Notes: generated by a model from the letters alone, not told the origin. DNA of 64,000 bases from Streptomyces fungicidicus (GCF_003665435.1 NZ_CP023407.1:4513501-4577500); one strand, 5' to 3'. Shown: positions 49,718-58,003, counted from the stretch's first letter. Numbers and translations are program-made.

Positions 49718-49780
49718 GCAGACTGTAAATCTGCCGGCTCAGCCTTCCCAGGTTCGAATCCTGGCGCCGCCACGCTGAGA
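49718..49780. other. attR, right 63-bp att repeat
   Basis: Identical to 34273-34335. It contains only the 3' half of tRNA-Tyr, without the acceptor 5' strand and D arm, so it is not a functional tRNA. It marks the right end of the integrated element and was the original host 3' end before insertion. Confidence 0.95.
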
Positions 49781-49782
49781 GA

Positions 49783-49813
49783 GACCCCCTTCGATCTGTG
49801 ATCGGAGGGGGTC
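49783..49813 (+). terminator. Original host tRNA-Tyr terminator, displaced by the element
   Basis: A 14-bp stem (GACCCCCTTCGATC with its complement, one mismatch) and a 3-base loop, followed by TTCG, directly after attR. Confidence 0.8.
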
Positions 49814-49871
49814 TTCGCGTGGCACGGGGCGGGCGCTTCAACAAGGGTGCTCACCGGGGCACACTGGCTCC

Positions 49872-50084
49872 ATGTCGTCCCGTCGCCGCGCCTGCCCCGA
49901 GTGCCGTCGTGAGATCGCCGTCGTCGCCGGACGGTACGCGCGTCACGATCCGCCCGGCGCGCGGGGGAACGGGGAACTGACGTCCTGCCCCGGGTCCCGC
50001 AGGCACGCCCCGCTCGGGGCGGAACAGCCGTCGCTGGACGGCTACACGGTGCCCGAGTTCCCCGGGCAGATGCCCCTCTTCTAG
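49872..50084 (+). CDS. Small Cys/Arg-rich hypothetical protein
   Basis: A 70-residue protein with a CPECRRE knuckle at the N-terminus and a second Cys at position 39 (SCPGSR), followed by His (RRHAPLG), possibly one zinc site. It is Pro- and Arg-rich and ends VPEFPGQMPLF. It lies in host DNA just past the element. The reading frame and codon use are host-like, and I recall similar small proteins in streptomycetes. No function assigned. Confidence 0.65.
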   Translation: MSSRRRACPECRREIAVVAGRYARHDPPGARGNGELTSCPGSRRHAPLGAEQPSLDGYTVPEFPGQMPLF

Positions 50085-50091
50085 CGGCCCG

Positions 50092-50748
50092 TCAGTTACC
50101 GGCCACCGACTTCACCGCCACCGACACCGGCGCGGCCCCGCTGATCAGTTCCAGCGTCAGCCCGGCCGTCGCGGGGGTGTCCACCAGCTCCGCCAGCACG
50201 GCGGCCACGTCGTCGCGCGGCACCGGGCCGCGCCCCGTGCGGGCCTCCAGACGGACCAGGCCGGTTCCTGCGTCGTCGGTGAGCTGCCCGGGGCGCAGAA
50301 CCGTCCAGTCCAGGGCGTCCAGGCCGCGCACATAAGCGTCCGCCTCGCCCTTGGCGCGCAGATACACGTCGAAGATCTCGTCGCCCTCGTGGGCCGGGTC
50401 CGCGCCCATCGACGACACGATCACGAAACGCCGTACGCCCGCGCGGACGGCCGCGTCGGCGAAGAGGACCGCCGCCGCCTTGTCCACCGTCTCCTTGCGG
50501 CCGACTCCGCTGCCCGGGCCCGCGCCCGCCGCGAACACCGCCGCGTCCGCGCCCTCCAGCCGCTCCGCGACCTCCTCCACCGACGCCGACTCCAGGTCGA
50601 GCACGATCGGCTCGGCCCCCAGCCCGCGCAGTTCGTCGGCCTGTTCGGGTTTGCGGATGATGCCCGCCGCCTCGTCCCCGCGCGCGACGAGCAGCCGCTC
50701 CAGCCGCAGCGCGATCTGACCATGACCACCAGCGATGACAATGCGCAT
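50092..50748 (-). CDS. NAD(P)-binding SDR-like oxidoreductase (YwnB/YtfG-type)
   Basis: A 218-residue atypical short-chain dehydrogenase. The Rossmann motif GGHGQIALRLERLL is at residues 7-20, AVFAAGAGPGSG at about 72-83, and RFVIVSSMGADPAHEG in the middle, then ADAYVRGLDALDWTVLRPGQ (key words YVRGL and WTVLRPG). It belongs to the NmrA/HIM-like group that reduces or senses NADPH. The gene stands alone, converging on the small Cys-rich gene. Substrate unknown. Confidence 0.88.
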   Translation of the reverse strand: MRIVIAGGHGQIALRLERLLVARGDEAAGIIRKPEQADELRGLGAEPIVLDLESASVEEVAERLEGADAAVFAAGAGPGSGVGRKETVDKAAAVLFADAAVRAGVRRFVIVSSMGADPAHEGDEIFDVYLRAKGEADAYVRGLDALDWTVLRPGQLTDDAGTGLVRLEARTGRGPVPRDDVAAVLAELVDTPATAGLTLELISGAAPVSVAVKSVAGN

Positions 50749-50811
50749 GCCTCCGACCGTACGCCGGGGCGGCCCCGTCCGCCGTGCGACGCCCCCGGAG
50801 CCGGCCCGCCG

Positions 50812-52077
50812 CTACGTGGGACCGCGCGCCTGCCGGGGCAGGCCCGGATCGCCCTCCGACTCCGCCGCCGAACCGCAGTACTCCCGCACCGCGCTCGTCC
50901 GCGCCACCACCCGTCCCGCGTGCACCACCACACGGCTGTAGGCCAGGGACAGCGCGCCGGAGAGCGTGTCCCCGCGGACCGCCAGCAGTTCGGCCGGGAA
51001 GCCCGCCTCCACCCGCACCTCGGGCAGCCCCAGCGCCGCCCGCGCCGACGCGCTCACCGCCGCGTAGGCGTCCTCGGGGGACATCCCGTGGCGGGAGGCC
51101 AGCAGGTACGCCGCTTCCAGCGGATCGCCCCGGCCCACGGGGTTGGACACGTCGCGCAGGGCGCCGCTCCCGGCGGCCACCCGCACGCCCGCCGACCGCA
51201 GCAGCCGTACCGGAGCGACGCCCCGGCGGTCCACGGCGCCGCATCCGCCCTGCGGCAGGATCACCACCGTGACCCCGGCCGCCGCGAGCCGGTCCGCGGT
51301 CCGTGCGGCCACCTCCCCGGGCAGCCGGGCCAGACCGCCGCACGGACCGAGCGCCACGCCCGGCCGCAGCCCGCCGGCCATCGCCGCGATGCGGGAGAGG
51401 CGGGCCGGGTCGTCCGCGTCCGTGTGCAGATCGACGGGACAGCCGTGCTCGGCGGCGACCTCCAGCACCGCCTCCACGTACCCCGCCGGATCGGGGTCGA
51501 TGTCCGGACAGCCGCCCACCACGGACGCGCCCATCTTCAGCGCGTCCCGCAGCACCGCGAGCCCGTCCGCCCCGGCCACCCCGGTCAGCAGCCGCGGCAC
51601 CGCCACCGTGGTCAGCTCGGCCAGCCCCCGCAGCGAACGCCGCGCCCGCAGTACGGCGGTCAGCGCGCCCAGCCCGGCCACATCGCCCACGCGCACGTGG
51701 GCCCGCAACGCCGTCGCCCCGTGCCCGAGCTGGAGCAGCGCCGCCTCCGTCGCGCGGCGCCGCACGTCGTCGGGGTCGTCCGGGACGGGGCCGTCGCCGG
51801 CGGCGGACAGGGCGGTGTCCGCGTGGGCGTGGGCCTCGGCCGGGGCAGGCAGGAGCAGATGGCCGGTGAGGTCGACCCGGGTGCCGCACGCGCGCCTGCC
51901 GTCCGCCGCCAGGCTGCCGGCCGTACCGACCGCCTCGATGCGCCCGCCGCCCAGCCGTACGTCCACGGTCCTGCCGTCGGTGAGCCGCGCACCGCACAGC
52001 AGGAGGGGCGCCGGGCCGGCCTGGCCCGGGGGCGACGACCAGGAGGGGGAGGGCTGCTGCGGCCGGCTGTCGGTCAT
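50812..52077 (-). CDS. Amidohydrolase superfamily protein (cytosine deaminase-like)
   Basis: A 421-residue TIM-barrel metal hydrolase. A composite beta domain at both ends flanks the barrel (ARLTDGRTVDVRLGGGRIEA at the start, ALSLAYSRVVVHAGRVVART at the end). Metal or active-site positions: HAHADTAL (HxH), VDLHTDADDP (HxD), and a later PQGGCG segment where cytosine deaminases carry a His/Asp. The missing later Asp suggests either a variant substrate or reduced activity. ATG at 52077 has CTGGAG upstream; an in-frame ATG at 52119 is an alternative. It precedes the tRNA-Thr gene in divergent orientation. Confidence 0.85.
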   Translation of the reverse strand: MTDSRPQQPSPSWSSPPGQAGPAPLLLCGARLTDGRTVDVRLGGGRIEAVGTAGSLAADGRRACGTRVDLTGHLLLPAPAEAHAHADTALSAAGDGPVPDDPDDVRRRATEAALLQLGHGATALRAHVRVGDVAGLGALTAVLRARRSLRGLAELTTVAVPRLLTGVAGADGLAVLRDALKMGASVVGGCPDIDPDPAGYVEAVLEVAAEHGCPVDLHTDADDPARLSRIAAMAGGLRPGVALGPCGGLARLPGEVAARTADRLAAAGVTVVILPQGGCGAVDRRGVAPVRLLRSAGVRVAAGSGALRDVSNPVGRGDPLEAAYLLASRHGMSPEDAYAAVSASARAALGLPEVRVEAGFPAELLAVRGDTLSGALSLAYSRVVVHAGRVVARTSAVREYCGSAAESEGDPGLPRQARGPT

Positions 52078-52237
52078 CGCGCTCCAGGGGCTCGGGCTGC
52101 GCACGGAGGGCTGGGACACGCAGGCAAGATCACGCAGAGTGAGACGAGCCTAGGCGGGCAGCCCGCCCCTCGCCGGGAGGCGCCCAATAGTCGTACCGGC
52201 GTGGCCGCGGCGCCGGGGAGGAGGCGCCGAAACGGAT

Positions 52238-52267
52238 TTGGGCGAACGGCGGCGGACCGTGTAATGT
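52238..52267 (+). promoter_or_regulatory. Promoter of the tRNA-Thr/tRNA-Met pair
   Basis: TTGGGC at 52238-52243 and TAATGT at 52262-52267 with 18-bp spacing, ending 11 bp before the tRNA-Thr gene. It fits a HrdB-type housekeeping promoter. Confidence 0.6.
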
Positions 52268-52278
52268 CTTCATCGCTC

Positions 52279-52351
52279 GCCCCAATAGCTCAGTCGGCAG
52301 AGCGTCTCCATGGTAAGGAGAAGGTCAACGGTTCGATTCCGTTTTGGGGCT
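52279..52351 (+). tRNA. tRNA-Thr (GGT)
   Basis: A 73-nt cloverleaf with acceptor stem GCCCCAA/TTGGGGC, anticodon stem TCTCC/GGAGA and loop ATGGTAA (anticodon GGT), T arm AACGG-TTCGATT-CCGTT. No encoded CCA. It precedes tRNA-Met by 47 bp. Confidence 0.95.
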
Positions 52352-52398
52352 CTGGTGTGTGAGGTTCCCGTCGCGAGGCGGGAGTCAAATCGCATCAA

Positions 52399-52471
52399 AG
52401 CGGTGTAGCTCAGTCGGTAGAGCAAGCGGCTCATAATCGCTGTGTCACCGGTTCAAGTCCGGTCACCGCTA
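52399..52471 (+). tRNA. tRNA-Met (CAT), elongator type
   Basis: A 73-nt cloverleaf with acceptor AGCGGTG/CACCGCT, anticodon loop CTCATAA (CAT) and T arm ACCGG-TTCAAGT-CCGGT. A normal paired 1-72 position (A-T) marks it as elongator rather than initiator, although tRNA-Ile with modified CAT cannot be fully excluded by eye. Confidence 0.92.
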
Positions 52472-52485
52472 CAGACAGTAGCCGA

Positions 52486-52516
52486 TTGCGGGGTCGGTCC
52501 TTCGATCGGCTACTCT
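52486..52516 (+). promoter_or_regulatory. rpmG promoter candidate
   Basis: TTGCGG (52486-52491) and TACTCT (52511-52516), 19-bp spacing, just after tRNA-Met and 44 bp before rpmG. Confidence 0.45.
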
Positions 52517-52559
52517 TTTTGCGTAAATACAGTCAATCCGTTCGTCAAGGAGCACTCAC

Positions 52560-52724
52560 GTGGCTGCCACCGACGTCCGCCCGAAGATCACGCTGGCCTG
52601 CGTGGAGTGCAAGGAGCGGAACTACATCACCAAGAAGAACCGGCGTAACAACCCGGACCGTCTTGAGATGAAGAAGCACTGCCCGCGTTGCAATGCGCAC
52701 ACCGCGCATCGCGAGACGCGATAA
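52560..52724 (+). CDS. rpmG: 50S ribosomal protein L33, zinc-binding form
   Basis: A 54-residue ribosomal protein: MAATDVRPKITLACVECKER to CPRCNAHTAHRETR. The CVEC and CPRC pairs form the zinc ribbon, so this is the Zn+ (C+) paralogue that Zur-controlled Zn-free forms replace under zinc starvation. GTG start with AAGGAG upstream at 52547-52552. It lies upstream of the HadAB-like pair, the conserved actinomycete order, followed by a strong terminator. Confidence 0.95.
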   Translation: MAATDVRPKITLACVECKERNYITKKNRRNNPDRLEMKKHCPRCNAHTAHRETR

Positions 52725-52734
52725 AACAGGCTCG

Positions 52735-52775
52735 TACACGAGGCCGTCCCCCCACTCGGGGGGCGGCCTCGTGTC
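52735..52775 (+). terminator. Terminator after rpmG
   Basis: ACACGAGGCCG(T)CCCCCC pairs with its complement around an ACT loop, giving a stem of about 18 bp, directly after the rpmG stop. Confidence 0.8.
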
Positions 52776-52843
52776 GTTTCTCCACCACCGCCCCTTACGG
52801 GCGGACAGTTCAGGTACAGGCAGACACAGGAGGTGCCGCGCGC

Positions 52844-53296
52844 ATGGCGCTCGACCAGTCCTTCGTGGGGCGGACCTACCCGCCCACCGAGCCCTACGAA
52901 GTGGGCCGGGAGAAGATCCGCGAGTTCGCCGAGGCCGTGCGGGACGCCAACCCGGCGTACACGGACGCCGAGGCCGCCAAGGCGCTCGGCCATCCCGATG
53001 TGATCGCCCCGCCGACCTTCGTGTTCTCGATCACCTTCAAGGCCGCCGGCCAGGTCGTCGCCGACCCGCAGCTGGGCCTCGACTACAGCCGGGTGGTGCA
53101 CGGCGACCAGAAGTTCGCCTACAACCGTCCGGTGCGCGCCGGTGACCGGCTCACCGTCACCTCGACCATCGAGAAGATCAGGTCGATGGCGGGCAACGAG
53201 GTGCTGGACATCCGCGGTGAGGTGCACGACCAGGACGGCGAACACGTCGTGACCGCCTGGACCAAGCTGGTGGCCCGCCCGGCCGAGGAGGCGTGA
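52844..53296 (+). CDS. HadA-like (R)-hydratase subunit, FAS1-type dehydratase domain
   Basis: A 150-residue hotdog-fold protein, conserved in actinomycetes next to rpmG and murB. It has DQSFVGRTYPPTEPYEVGRE at the start, FVFSITFKAAG in the central helix and RPVRAGDRLTVTSTIEKIRS (key words GDRLTVTS) near the end. It lacks the catalytic Asp/His motif, which the next gene supplies; in mycobacteria HadA and HadB form a heterodimer that dehydrates 3-hydroxyacyl-ACP in mycolate synthesis. Streptomycetes lack mycolates, so the substrate here is uncertain. It overlaps the partner gene by 4 bp. Confidence 0.88.
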   Translation: MALDQSFVGRTYPPTEPYEVGREKIREFAEAVRDANPAYTDAEAAKALGHPDVIAPPTFVFSITFKAAGQVVADPQLGLDYSRVVHGDQKFAYNRPVRAGDRLTVTSTIEKIRSMAGNEVLDIRGEVHDQDGEHVVTAWTKLVARPAEEA

Positions 53297-53733
53297 ACAA
53301 GACCATGACGGCGAAGATCTCCTACGCCGACGTCGAGGTGGGCACCGAGCTGCCGGCCCGGACGTTCCCCGTGACCCGGGCCACCCTCGTCCAGTACGCG
53401 GGCGCCTCCGGCGACTTCAACCCCATCCACTGGAACGAGAGGTTCGCCAAGGAGGTCGGCCTTCCCGACGTCATCGCGCACGGCATGTTCACCATGGCCG
53501 AGGCGATCCGCGTGGTGACGGACTGGGTGGGCGACCCCGGCGCGGTCGTCGAGTACGGCGTCCGCTTCACCCGGCCGGTCGTCGTCCCCGACGACGAACA
53601 GGGCGCCACCATCGAGGTCAGCGGCAAGGTCGCCGCCAAGCTCGACGACCACACGGTCCGTGTCGACCTCACGGCGACCAGCGCCGGCCAGAAGGTCCTC
53701 GGGGTCTCCCGGGCGGTCGTACGGCTGGGCTGA
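53293..53733 (+). CDS. MaoC-like (R)-hydratase (HadB-like), catalytic partner
   Basis: A 146-residue MaoC hotdog protein. The hydratase 2 motif is present as YAGASGDFNPIHWNERFA, with catalytic Asp and His, followed by DVIAHGMFTMAE. Start GTG (53293) overlaps the stop of the HadA-like gene (GTGA), so the two are made together, as expected for a heterodimer. It precedes murB on the same strand by about 50 bp. Its substrate is probably a 3-hydroxyacyl thioester. Confidence 0.9.
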   Translation: MNKTMTAKISYADVEVGTELPARTFPVTRATLVQYAGASGDFNPIHWNERFAKEVGLPDVIAHGMFTMAEAIRVVTDWVGDPGAVVEYGVRFTRPVVVPDDEQGATIEVSGKVAAKLDDHTVRVDLTATSAGQKVLGVSRAVVRLG

Positions 53734-53785
53734 GCCGGATGTCCGGGGGCGGGGCCCGTCGGCGCCGTCTCGTAGTCTTGAGCCC

Positions 53786-54841
53786 GTGCAGGAACTCCAC
53801 GACGCGCCCCTCGCCCCGCTGACCACCTTCCGGCTGGGCGGCCCCGCGACCCGGCTGATCACCGCGACCACCGACGACGAGGTGACCGCCGTCGTCCGCG
53901 AGGCCGACGACAGCGGCACGCCCCTGCTGATCATCGGCGGCGGCTCCAACCTGGTCATCGGCGACAAGGGCTTCGACGGGACCGCCCTCGTCGTCGCCAC
54001 CAAGGGCGTCGCCCTGGACGGCACGCGGCTGGAGCTGGCGGCCGGCGAGGTGTGGACCGACGCCGTCGCCCGCACGGTCGAGGCGGGCCTCGCCGGCGTC
54101 GAGTGCCTCGCCGGCATCCCCGGCTCGGCCGGCGCCACCCCGATCCAGAACGTCGGGGCGTACGGCCAGGAGGTCGCCTCCACCATCACCGAGGTCGTCG
54201 CCTACGACCGCCGGGCCCGGGAGACCGTCACCCTGAGCAACGAGGAGTGCGCCTTCTCCTACCGCCACAGCCGCTTCAAGTCCGACCCCGAGCGCTATGT
54301 CGTGCTGCGCGTGCGCTTCGCCCTGGAGGACGCCGGCGGTCTGTCCGGTCCCGTCAGATACGCCGAGACGGCGCGGGTCCTCGGCGTCGCGCCGGGGGAG
54401 CGGGTACCGCTGGCCACGGCCCGCGAGACGGTGCTGGGTCTCCGGGCCGGCAAGGGCATGGTCCTGGACCCCGAGGACCACGACACCTGGTCGGCGGGCT
54501 CCTTCTTCACCAACCCCATCCTCGACGACGAGGCGTTCGCCGCCTTCCGCACGCGGGTGCGGGAGCGGCTCGGCGACGGCGCCGAGGCCCCCGCCTATCC
54601 CGCGGGCGAGGGGCGCACCAAGACCTCCGCGGCCTGGCTGATCGACAAGGCAGGCTTCGGCAAGGGCTACGGTCACGGCCCGGCGCGCATCTCCACCAAG
54701 CACACCCTCGCCCTCACCAACCGCGGGGACGCGACCACGGAGGACCTCCTGGCCCTCGCCCGCGAGGTCGTCGCCGGCGTACGGGAGGCCTTCGGCGTCA
54801 CCCTGGTCAACGAACCGGTGACGGTGGGCGTGACCCTGTAG
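53786..54841 (+). CDS. murB: UDP-N-acetylenolpyruvoylglucosamine reductase
   Basis: A 351-residue FAD enzyme of peptidoglycan precursor synthesis that reduces UDP-GlcNAc-enolpyruvate to UDP-MurNAc with NADPH. Motifs: TTFRLGGPA at the N-terminus, IIGGGSNLVIGD (FAD binding), AGIPGSAGATPIQNVGAYGQ, the YRHSRFK segment with catalytic Arg, and SAGSFFTNPIL with the catalytic Ser, then GRTKTSAAWLIDKAG. The GTG at 53786 fits the family N-terminus (VQELHDAPLAPLTT). It converges on the adenosine deaminase gene, with only 18 bp between the stops. Confidence 0.95.
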   Translation: MQELHDAPLAPLTTFRLGGPATRLITATTDDEVTAVVREADDSGTPLLIIGGGSNLVIGDKGFDGTALVVATKGVALDGTRLELAAGEVWTDAVARTVEAGLAGVECLAGIPGSAGATPIQNVGAYGQEVASTITEVVAYDRRARETVTLSNEECAFSYRHSRFKSDPERYVVLRVRFALEDAGGLSGPVRYAETARVLGVAPGERVPLATARETVLGLRAGKGMVLDPEDHDTWSAGSFFTNPILDDEAFAAFRTRVRERLGDGAEAPAYPAGEGRTKTSAAWLIDKAGFGKGYGHGPARISTKHTLALTNRGDATTEDLLALAREVVAGVREAFGVTLVNEPVTVGVTL

Positions 54842-54859
54842 ACACGCCCCACGCCCGTA

Positions 54860-55900
54860 TCAAGCGGCCGGGGTCGTGAGCCAGGTGTCCACGCCCGACA
54901 GGAGTTTCGCCTTGGTGTCCTCCGGGGCCGCCGAGCCGCGTACCGACTGGCGGGCCAGTTCCGCCAGCTCCGCGTCCGTGAAGGCGTGGTGGGCGCGGGC
55001 GAACTCGTACTGGGCGGCCAGGCGGGAGCCGAAGAGGAGGGGGTCGTCCGCGCCCAGGGCGAGCGGGACGCCCGCCTCGAACAGGGTGCGCAGGGGGACG
55101 TCCTCGGGCTTCTCGTACACGCCCAGTGCCACGTTCGACGCCGGGCACACCTCGCACGTCACCTGACGGTCCGCCAGCCGCCGCAGCAGCCGCGGGTCGT
55201 CCGCCGCCCGCACCCCGTGCCCGATGCGGTGCGCCTCCAGGTCGTCCAGGCAGTCCCGCACCGAGGAGGGCCCCGCCAGCTCGCCGCCGTGCGGCGCGGA
55301 CAGCAGCCCGCCGTCCCGCGCGATCGCGAACGCGCGGTCGAAGTCGCGGGCCATCCCGCGCCGCTCGTCGTTGGAGAGGCCGAAGCCCACGACTCCCCGG
55401 TCCGCGTACCGCACCGCCAGCCGGGCCAGCGTGCGCGCGTCCAGCGGGTGCTTCATCCGGTTGGCGGCCACCACCACCCGCATCCCGATCCCGGTGTCCC
55501 GGGCCGCCGAGTCCACCGCGTCCAGGATGATCTCCAGCGCCGGGATCAGCCCGCCCAGCCGGGGCGCGTACGACGTCGGGTCGACCTGGATCTCCAGCCA
55601 GCCGGATCCGTCCCGCACCTCCTCCTCCGCCGCCTCCCGGACCAGCCGCTGGATGTCCTCGGGCCGGCGCAGGCACGAGCGCGCCGCGTCGTACAGCCGC
55701 TGGAAGCGGAACCAGCCGCGCTCGTCCGTGGCGCGCAGTCTCGGCGGTTCCCCGCTGGTCAGCGCGTCGGTCAGCGCCTCGGGCAGCCGCACGCCGTACT
55801 TGTCGGCCAGCTCCAGCAGGGTGGTGGGCCGCATCGATCCGGTGAAGTGCAGGTGGAGATGGGCTTTCGGCAGTTCAGAGACATCACGTACACGCTCCAT
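54860..55900 (-). CDS. Adenosine deaminase family protein
   Basis: A 346-residue TIM-barrel deaminase converting adenosine (or a related purine) to the inosine form. Zn and catalytic positions: PKAHLHLHFTGS at the start (HxH), SAPHGGELAG where canonical enzymes have HAGE, HRIGHGVRA (metal His), CEVCPASNVALG, and ALGADDPLLF (metal Asp pair). The N-terminal motif differs slightly from the usual ELHLHLEG. ATG at 55900 follows AGGA; an in-frame ATG lies 18 bp upstream. Function as adenosine deaminase is likely, but adenine or N6-modified substrates cannot be excluded. Confidence 0.9.
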   Translation of the reverse strand: MERVRDVSELPKAHLHLHFTGSMRPTTLLELADKYGVRLPEALTDALTSGEPPRLRATDERGWFRFQRLYDAARSCLRRPEDIQRLVREAAEEEVRDGSGWLEIQVDPTSYAPRLGGLIPALEIILDAVDSAARDTGIGMRVVVAANRMKHPLDARTLARLAVRYADRGVVGFGLSNDERRGMARDFDRAFAIARDGGLLSAPHGGELAGPSSVRDCLDDLEAHRIGHGVRAADDPRLLRRLADRQVTCEVCPASNVALGVYEKPEDVPLRTLFEAGVPLALGADDPLLFGSRLAAQYEFARAHHAFTDAELAELARQSVRGSAAPEDTKAKLLSGVDTWLTTPAA

Positions 55901-55974
55901 TCGAGGATCCTGCCGCACGCCCCGCCCGTCCCGGTAGCGCTTTCACCATTCGTGGTCTTGCTCGCACAAAGGAA

Positions 55975-56008
55975 CAGGGGCGCCCGGACGGGTGTCCGGG
56001 CGCCCCTG
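55975..56008 (-). terminator. Terminator after aspC
   Basis: A perfect 15-bp stem (CAGGGGCGCCCGGAC with its complement) and GGGT loop, 17 bp beyond the aspartate aminotransferase stop and before the adenosine deaminase start. Confidence 0.85.
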
Positions 56009-56024
56009 AAGCGGAAGGAGGACG

Positions 56025-57251
56025 TCAGTCCCGCGCCTCCGCGAGCAGCTTCTGGATCCGGCTCACGCCCTCGACGAGGTCCTCGTCGCCCAGCGCGTAC
56101 GACAGCCGCAGATAGCCGGGCGTGCCGAACGCCTCACCGGGCACCACCGCGACCTCGGCCTCCTCCAGGATGAGCGCCGCCAGCTCGACCGAGTCCTGCG
56201 GCCGCCTGCCCCGGATCTCCTTGCCGATCAGCGCCTTCACCGAGGGGTAGACGTAGAACGCGCCCTCGGGCTCCGGGCAGACCACGCCGTCGATCTCGTT
56301 GAGCATCCGCACGATGGTCTTCCGCCGGCGGTCGAAGGCCTCCCGCATCTTCGCGACCGCGTCCAGGTCACCGGAGACGGCGGCGAGGGCGGCCACCTGG
56401 GCGACGTTGGAGACGTTCGACGTGGCGTGCGACTGCAGGTTGGTCGCGGCCTTCACCACGTCCTTCGGGCCGATGATCCAGCCCACCCGCCAGCCCGTCA
56501 TCGCGTACGTCTTCGCGACACCGTTGACCACGATGCACTTGTCGCGCAGCTCGGGCAGGAGCGCGGGCAGCGACACGGAGACGGCGTCGCCGTAGACCAG
56601 GTGCTCGTAGATCTCGTCCGTCATCACCCACAGGCCGTGCTCGGCGGCCCAGCGGCCGATCGCCTCGGTCTCGGCCTCGCCGTACACCGCGCCGGTCGGG
56701 TTCGAGGGGGAGACGAAGAGGACGACCTTCGTCTTCTCCGTGCGGGCCGCCTCCAGCTGCTCCACGCTCACCCGGTAGCCGGTCGTCTCGTCGGCGACGA
56801 CCTCGACCGGGACACCGCCGGCCAGCCGGATCGACTCGGGGTACGTCGTCCAGTACGGCGCCGGGACGATGACCTCGTCGCCCGGGTCCAGGATCGCGGC
56901 GAAGGCCTGGTAGATGGCCTGCTTGCCGCCGTTGGTGACCAGGATCTGCGACGGGTCGACCTCGTAGCCGGAGTCGCGCAGCGTCTTGGCGGCGATCGCG
57001 TTCTTCAGCTCGGGCAGACCGCCGGCCGGCGTGTAGCGGTGGTACTTCGGGTTCTTGCAGGCCTCGATCGCGGCCTCGACGATGTAGTCCGGCGTCGGGA
57101 AGTCGGGCTCACCGGCGCCGAAGCCGATCACCGGTCGCCCGGCGGCCTTGAGGGCCTTGGCCTTGGCGTCCACGGCGAGGGTGGCGGACTCGGAGATCGC
57201 GCCGACTCGGGCGGAGACCCGGCGCTCGGTGGGAGGGGTTGCAGCGCTCAT
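56025..57251 (-). CDS. aspC: Pyridoxal-phosphate aspartate/aromatic aminotransferase
   Basis: A 408-residue class I aminotransferase. GFGAGEPDFPTPDYI at the start, YTPAGGLPELKNAIA, NGGKQAIYQAF, APYWTTYPE, SPSNPTGAVY, the PLP-binding Lys in GVAKTYAMTGWRVGW, and FGTPGYLRLSYAL with the carboxylate-binding Arg. The ATG at 57251 gives the conserved MSAATPPTERRVSARV start; an in-frame ATG three codons upstream is possible. In streptomycetes it lies between add and tRNA-Trp/secE, as here. A clear terminator follows. Confidence 0.94.
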   Translation of the reverse strand: MSAATPPTERRVSARVGAISESATLAVDAKAKALKAAGRPVIGFGAGEPDFPTPDYIVEAAIEACKNPKYHRYTPAGGLPELKNAIAAKTLRDSGYEVDPSQILVTNGGKQAIYQAFAAILDPGDEVIVPAPYWTTYPESIRLAGGVPVEVVADETTGYRVSVEQLEAARTEKTKVVLFVSPSNPTGAVYGEAETEAIGRWAAEHGLWVMTDEIYEHLVYGDAVSVSLPALLPELRDKCIVVNGVAKTYAMTGWRVGWIIGPKDVVKAATNLQSHATSNVSNVAQVAALAAVSGDLDAVAKMREAFDRRRKTIVRMLNEIDGVVCPEPEGAFYVYPSVKALIGKEIRGRRPQDSVELAALILEEAEVAVVPGEAFGTPGYLRLSYALGDEDLVEGVSRIQKLLAEARD

Positions 57252-57535
57252 GGGGTCCATCGTTTCAGACCGGAAACCCACGCGGCACGGGGGTTTCACA
57301 GACTGAACAACACCGGGCAAACCCTTGAACACCAGTCCGGATCGAGCCCGCCGGGACCCCGCGGCCAGGACGATCTTCCGCCGATCTTCCGCCGGGACGG
57401 CCCTTCCCAGGCACTTTCTGTTCGACGCCCGGCCCCGGAACACGTACACTCTCCACTCGTTGGCCTTCAGCGGCCCGCACTCAACCGGTGCACACCAAGC
57501 ACCCGGTCGGATGCGGTACGTTGGGGAACGCACAA

Positions 57536-57608
57536 AGGGTCGTAGCTCAATTGGTAGAGCACTGGTCTCCAAAACCAGCGGTTGGGGGTTCAAGTCCCTC
57601 CGGCCCTG
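57536..57608 (+). tRNA. tRNA-Trp (CCA)
   Basis: A 73-nt cloverleaf: acceptor AGGGTCG/CGGCCCT with one G-U pair, anticodon stem CTGGT/ACCAG with loop CTCCAAA (CCA), T arm GGGGG-TTCAAGT-CCCTC with a G-U pair. It is 108 bp upstream of secE, the conserved actinobacterial order. Confidence 0.95.
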
Positions 57609-57715
57609 CTACACACACCTTGCCAGGATGTGTGCGCATGTACGTACAGCAATGCACCGCCGTGCGGCTCAAACCGGGCGCGGCACGGCCACGACCCGGA
57701 ATCAGGTGAGGACGA

Positions 57716-58003
57716 GTGACGGACGCCGTGGGCTCCATCGACATGCCTGATGCCCAGGACGAAGCGCCGGACTCCAAGAAGAAGAACCGCAAGGGCGGCA
57801 AGCGGGCCAAGAAGGGCCCGCTGAAGCGCCTCGCGCTCTTCTACCGCCAGATCATCGCGGAGCTCCGCAAGGTCGTCTGGCCCACCCGCAACCAGCTGAC
57901 GTCGTACACGACCGCCGTGATCGTCTTCGTCGTGCTGATGATCGGTCTGATCACCCTGATCGACTATGGCCTCAGTCACGCAGCCAAGTACGTCTTCGGC
58001 TGA
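57716..58003 (+). CDS. secE: Preprotein translocase subunit SecE
   Basis: A 95-residue membrane subunit. The Lys-rich N-terminus (SKKKNRKGGKRAKKGP) precedes the conserved amphipathic segment FYRQIIAELRKVVWPTRNQL and one membrane helix (TTAVIVFVVLMIGLITLIDYGL). It clamps SecY in the Sec translocon. GTG start with GAGGACGA-type spacing upstream. It is followed 80 bp later by nusG on the same strand, as in nearly all bacteria. Confidence 0.95.
   Translation: MTDAVGSIDMPDAQDEAPDSKKKNRKGGKRAKKGPLKRLALFYRQIIAELRKVVWPTRNQLTSYTTAVIVFVVLMIGLITLIDYGLSHAAKYVFG

Larger units (their letters stand above)
34336..49780. mobile_element. AICE-type (pSAM2-like) integrative and conjugative element in tRNA-Tyr
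   Basis: A 15.4-kb insertion bounded by 63-bp direct repeats. Order: tyrosine integrase next to the tRNA end, excisionase, repeat array, helicase-like Rep and prim-pol, single-protein FtsK-like transfer ATPase with Spd genes, XRE and GntR-Nudix regulators, then RT and SLATT cargo. This is the standard layout of actinomycete integrative and conjugative elements that replicate autonomously and transfer double-stranded DNA, of the prim-pol replication subtype. All essential reading frames are intact, so it may still be mobile. Confidence 0.92.

Noticed and set aside
49718..49780. A second tRNA-Tyr gene
   Set aside because: Only the 3' half is present; the acceptor 5' strand and D arm are absent, so it is the attR copy, not a tRNA.
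34336..49780. Prophage
   Set aside because: No capsid, tail, portal, terminase or lysis genes; the FtsK-like Tra, Spd proteins and prim-pol point to an AICE.
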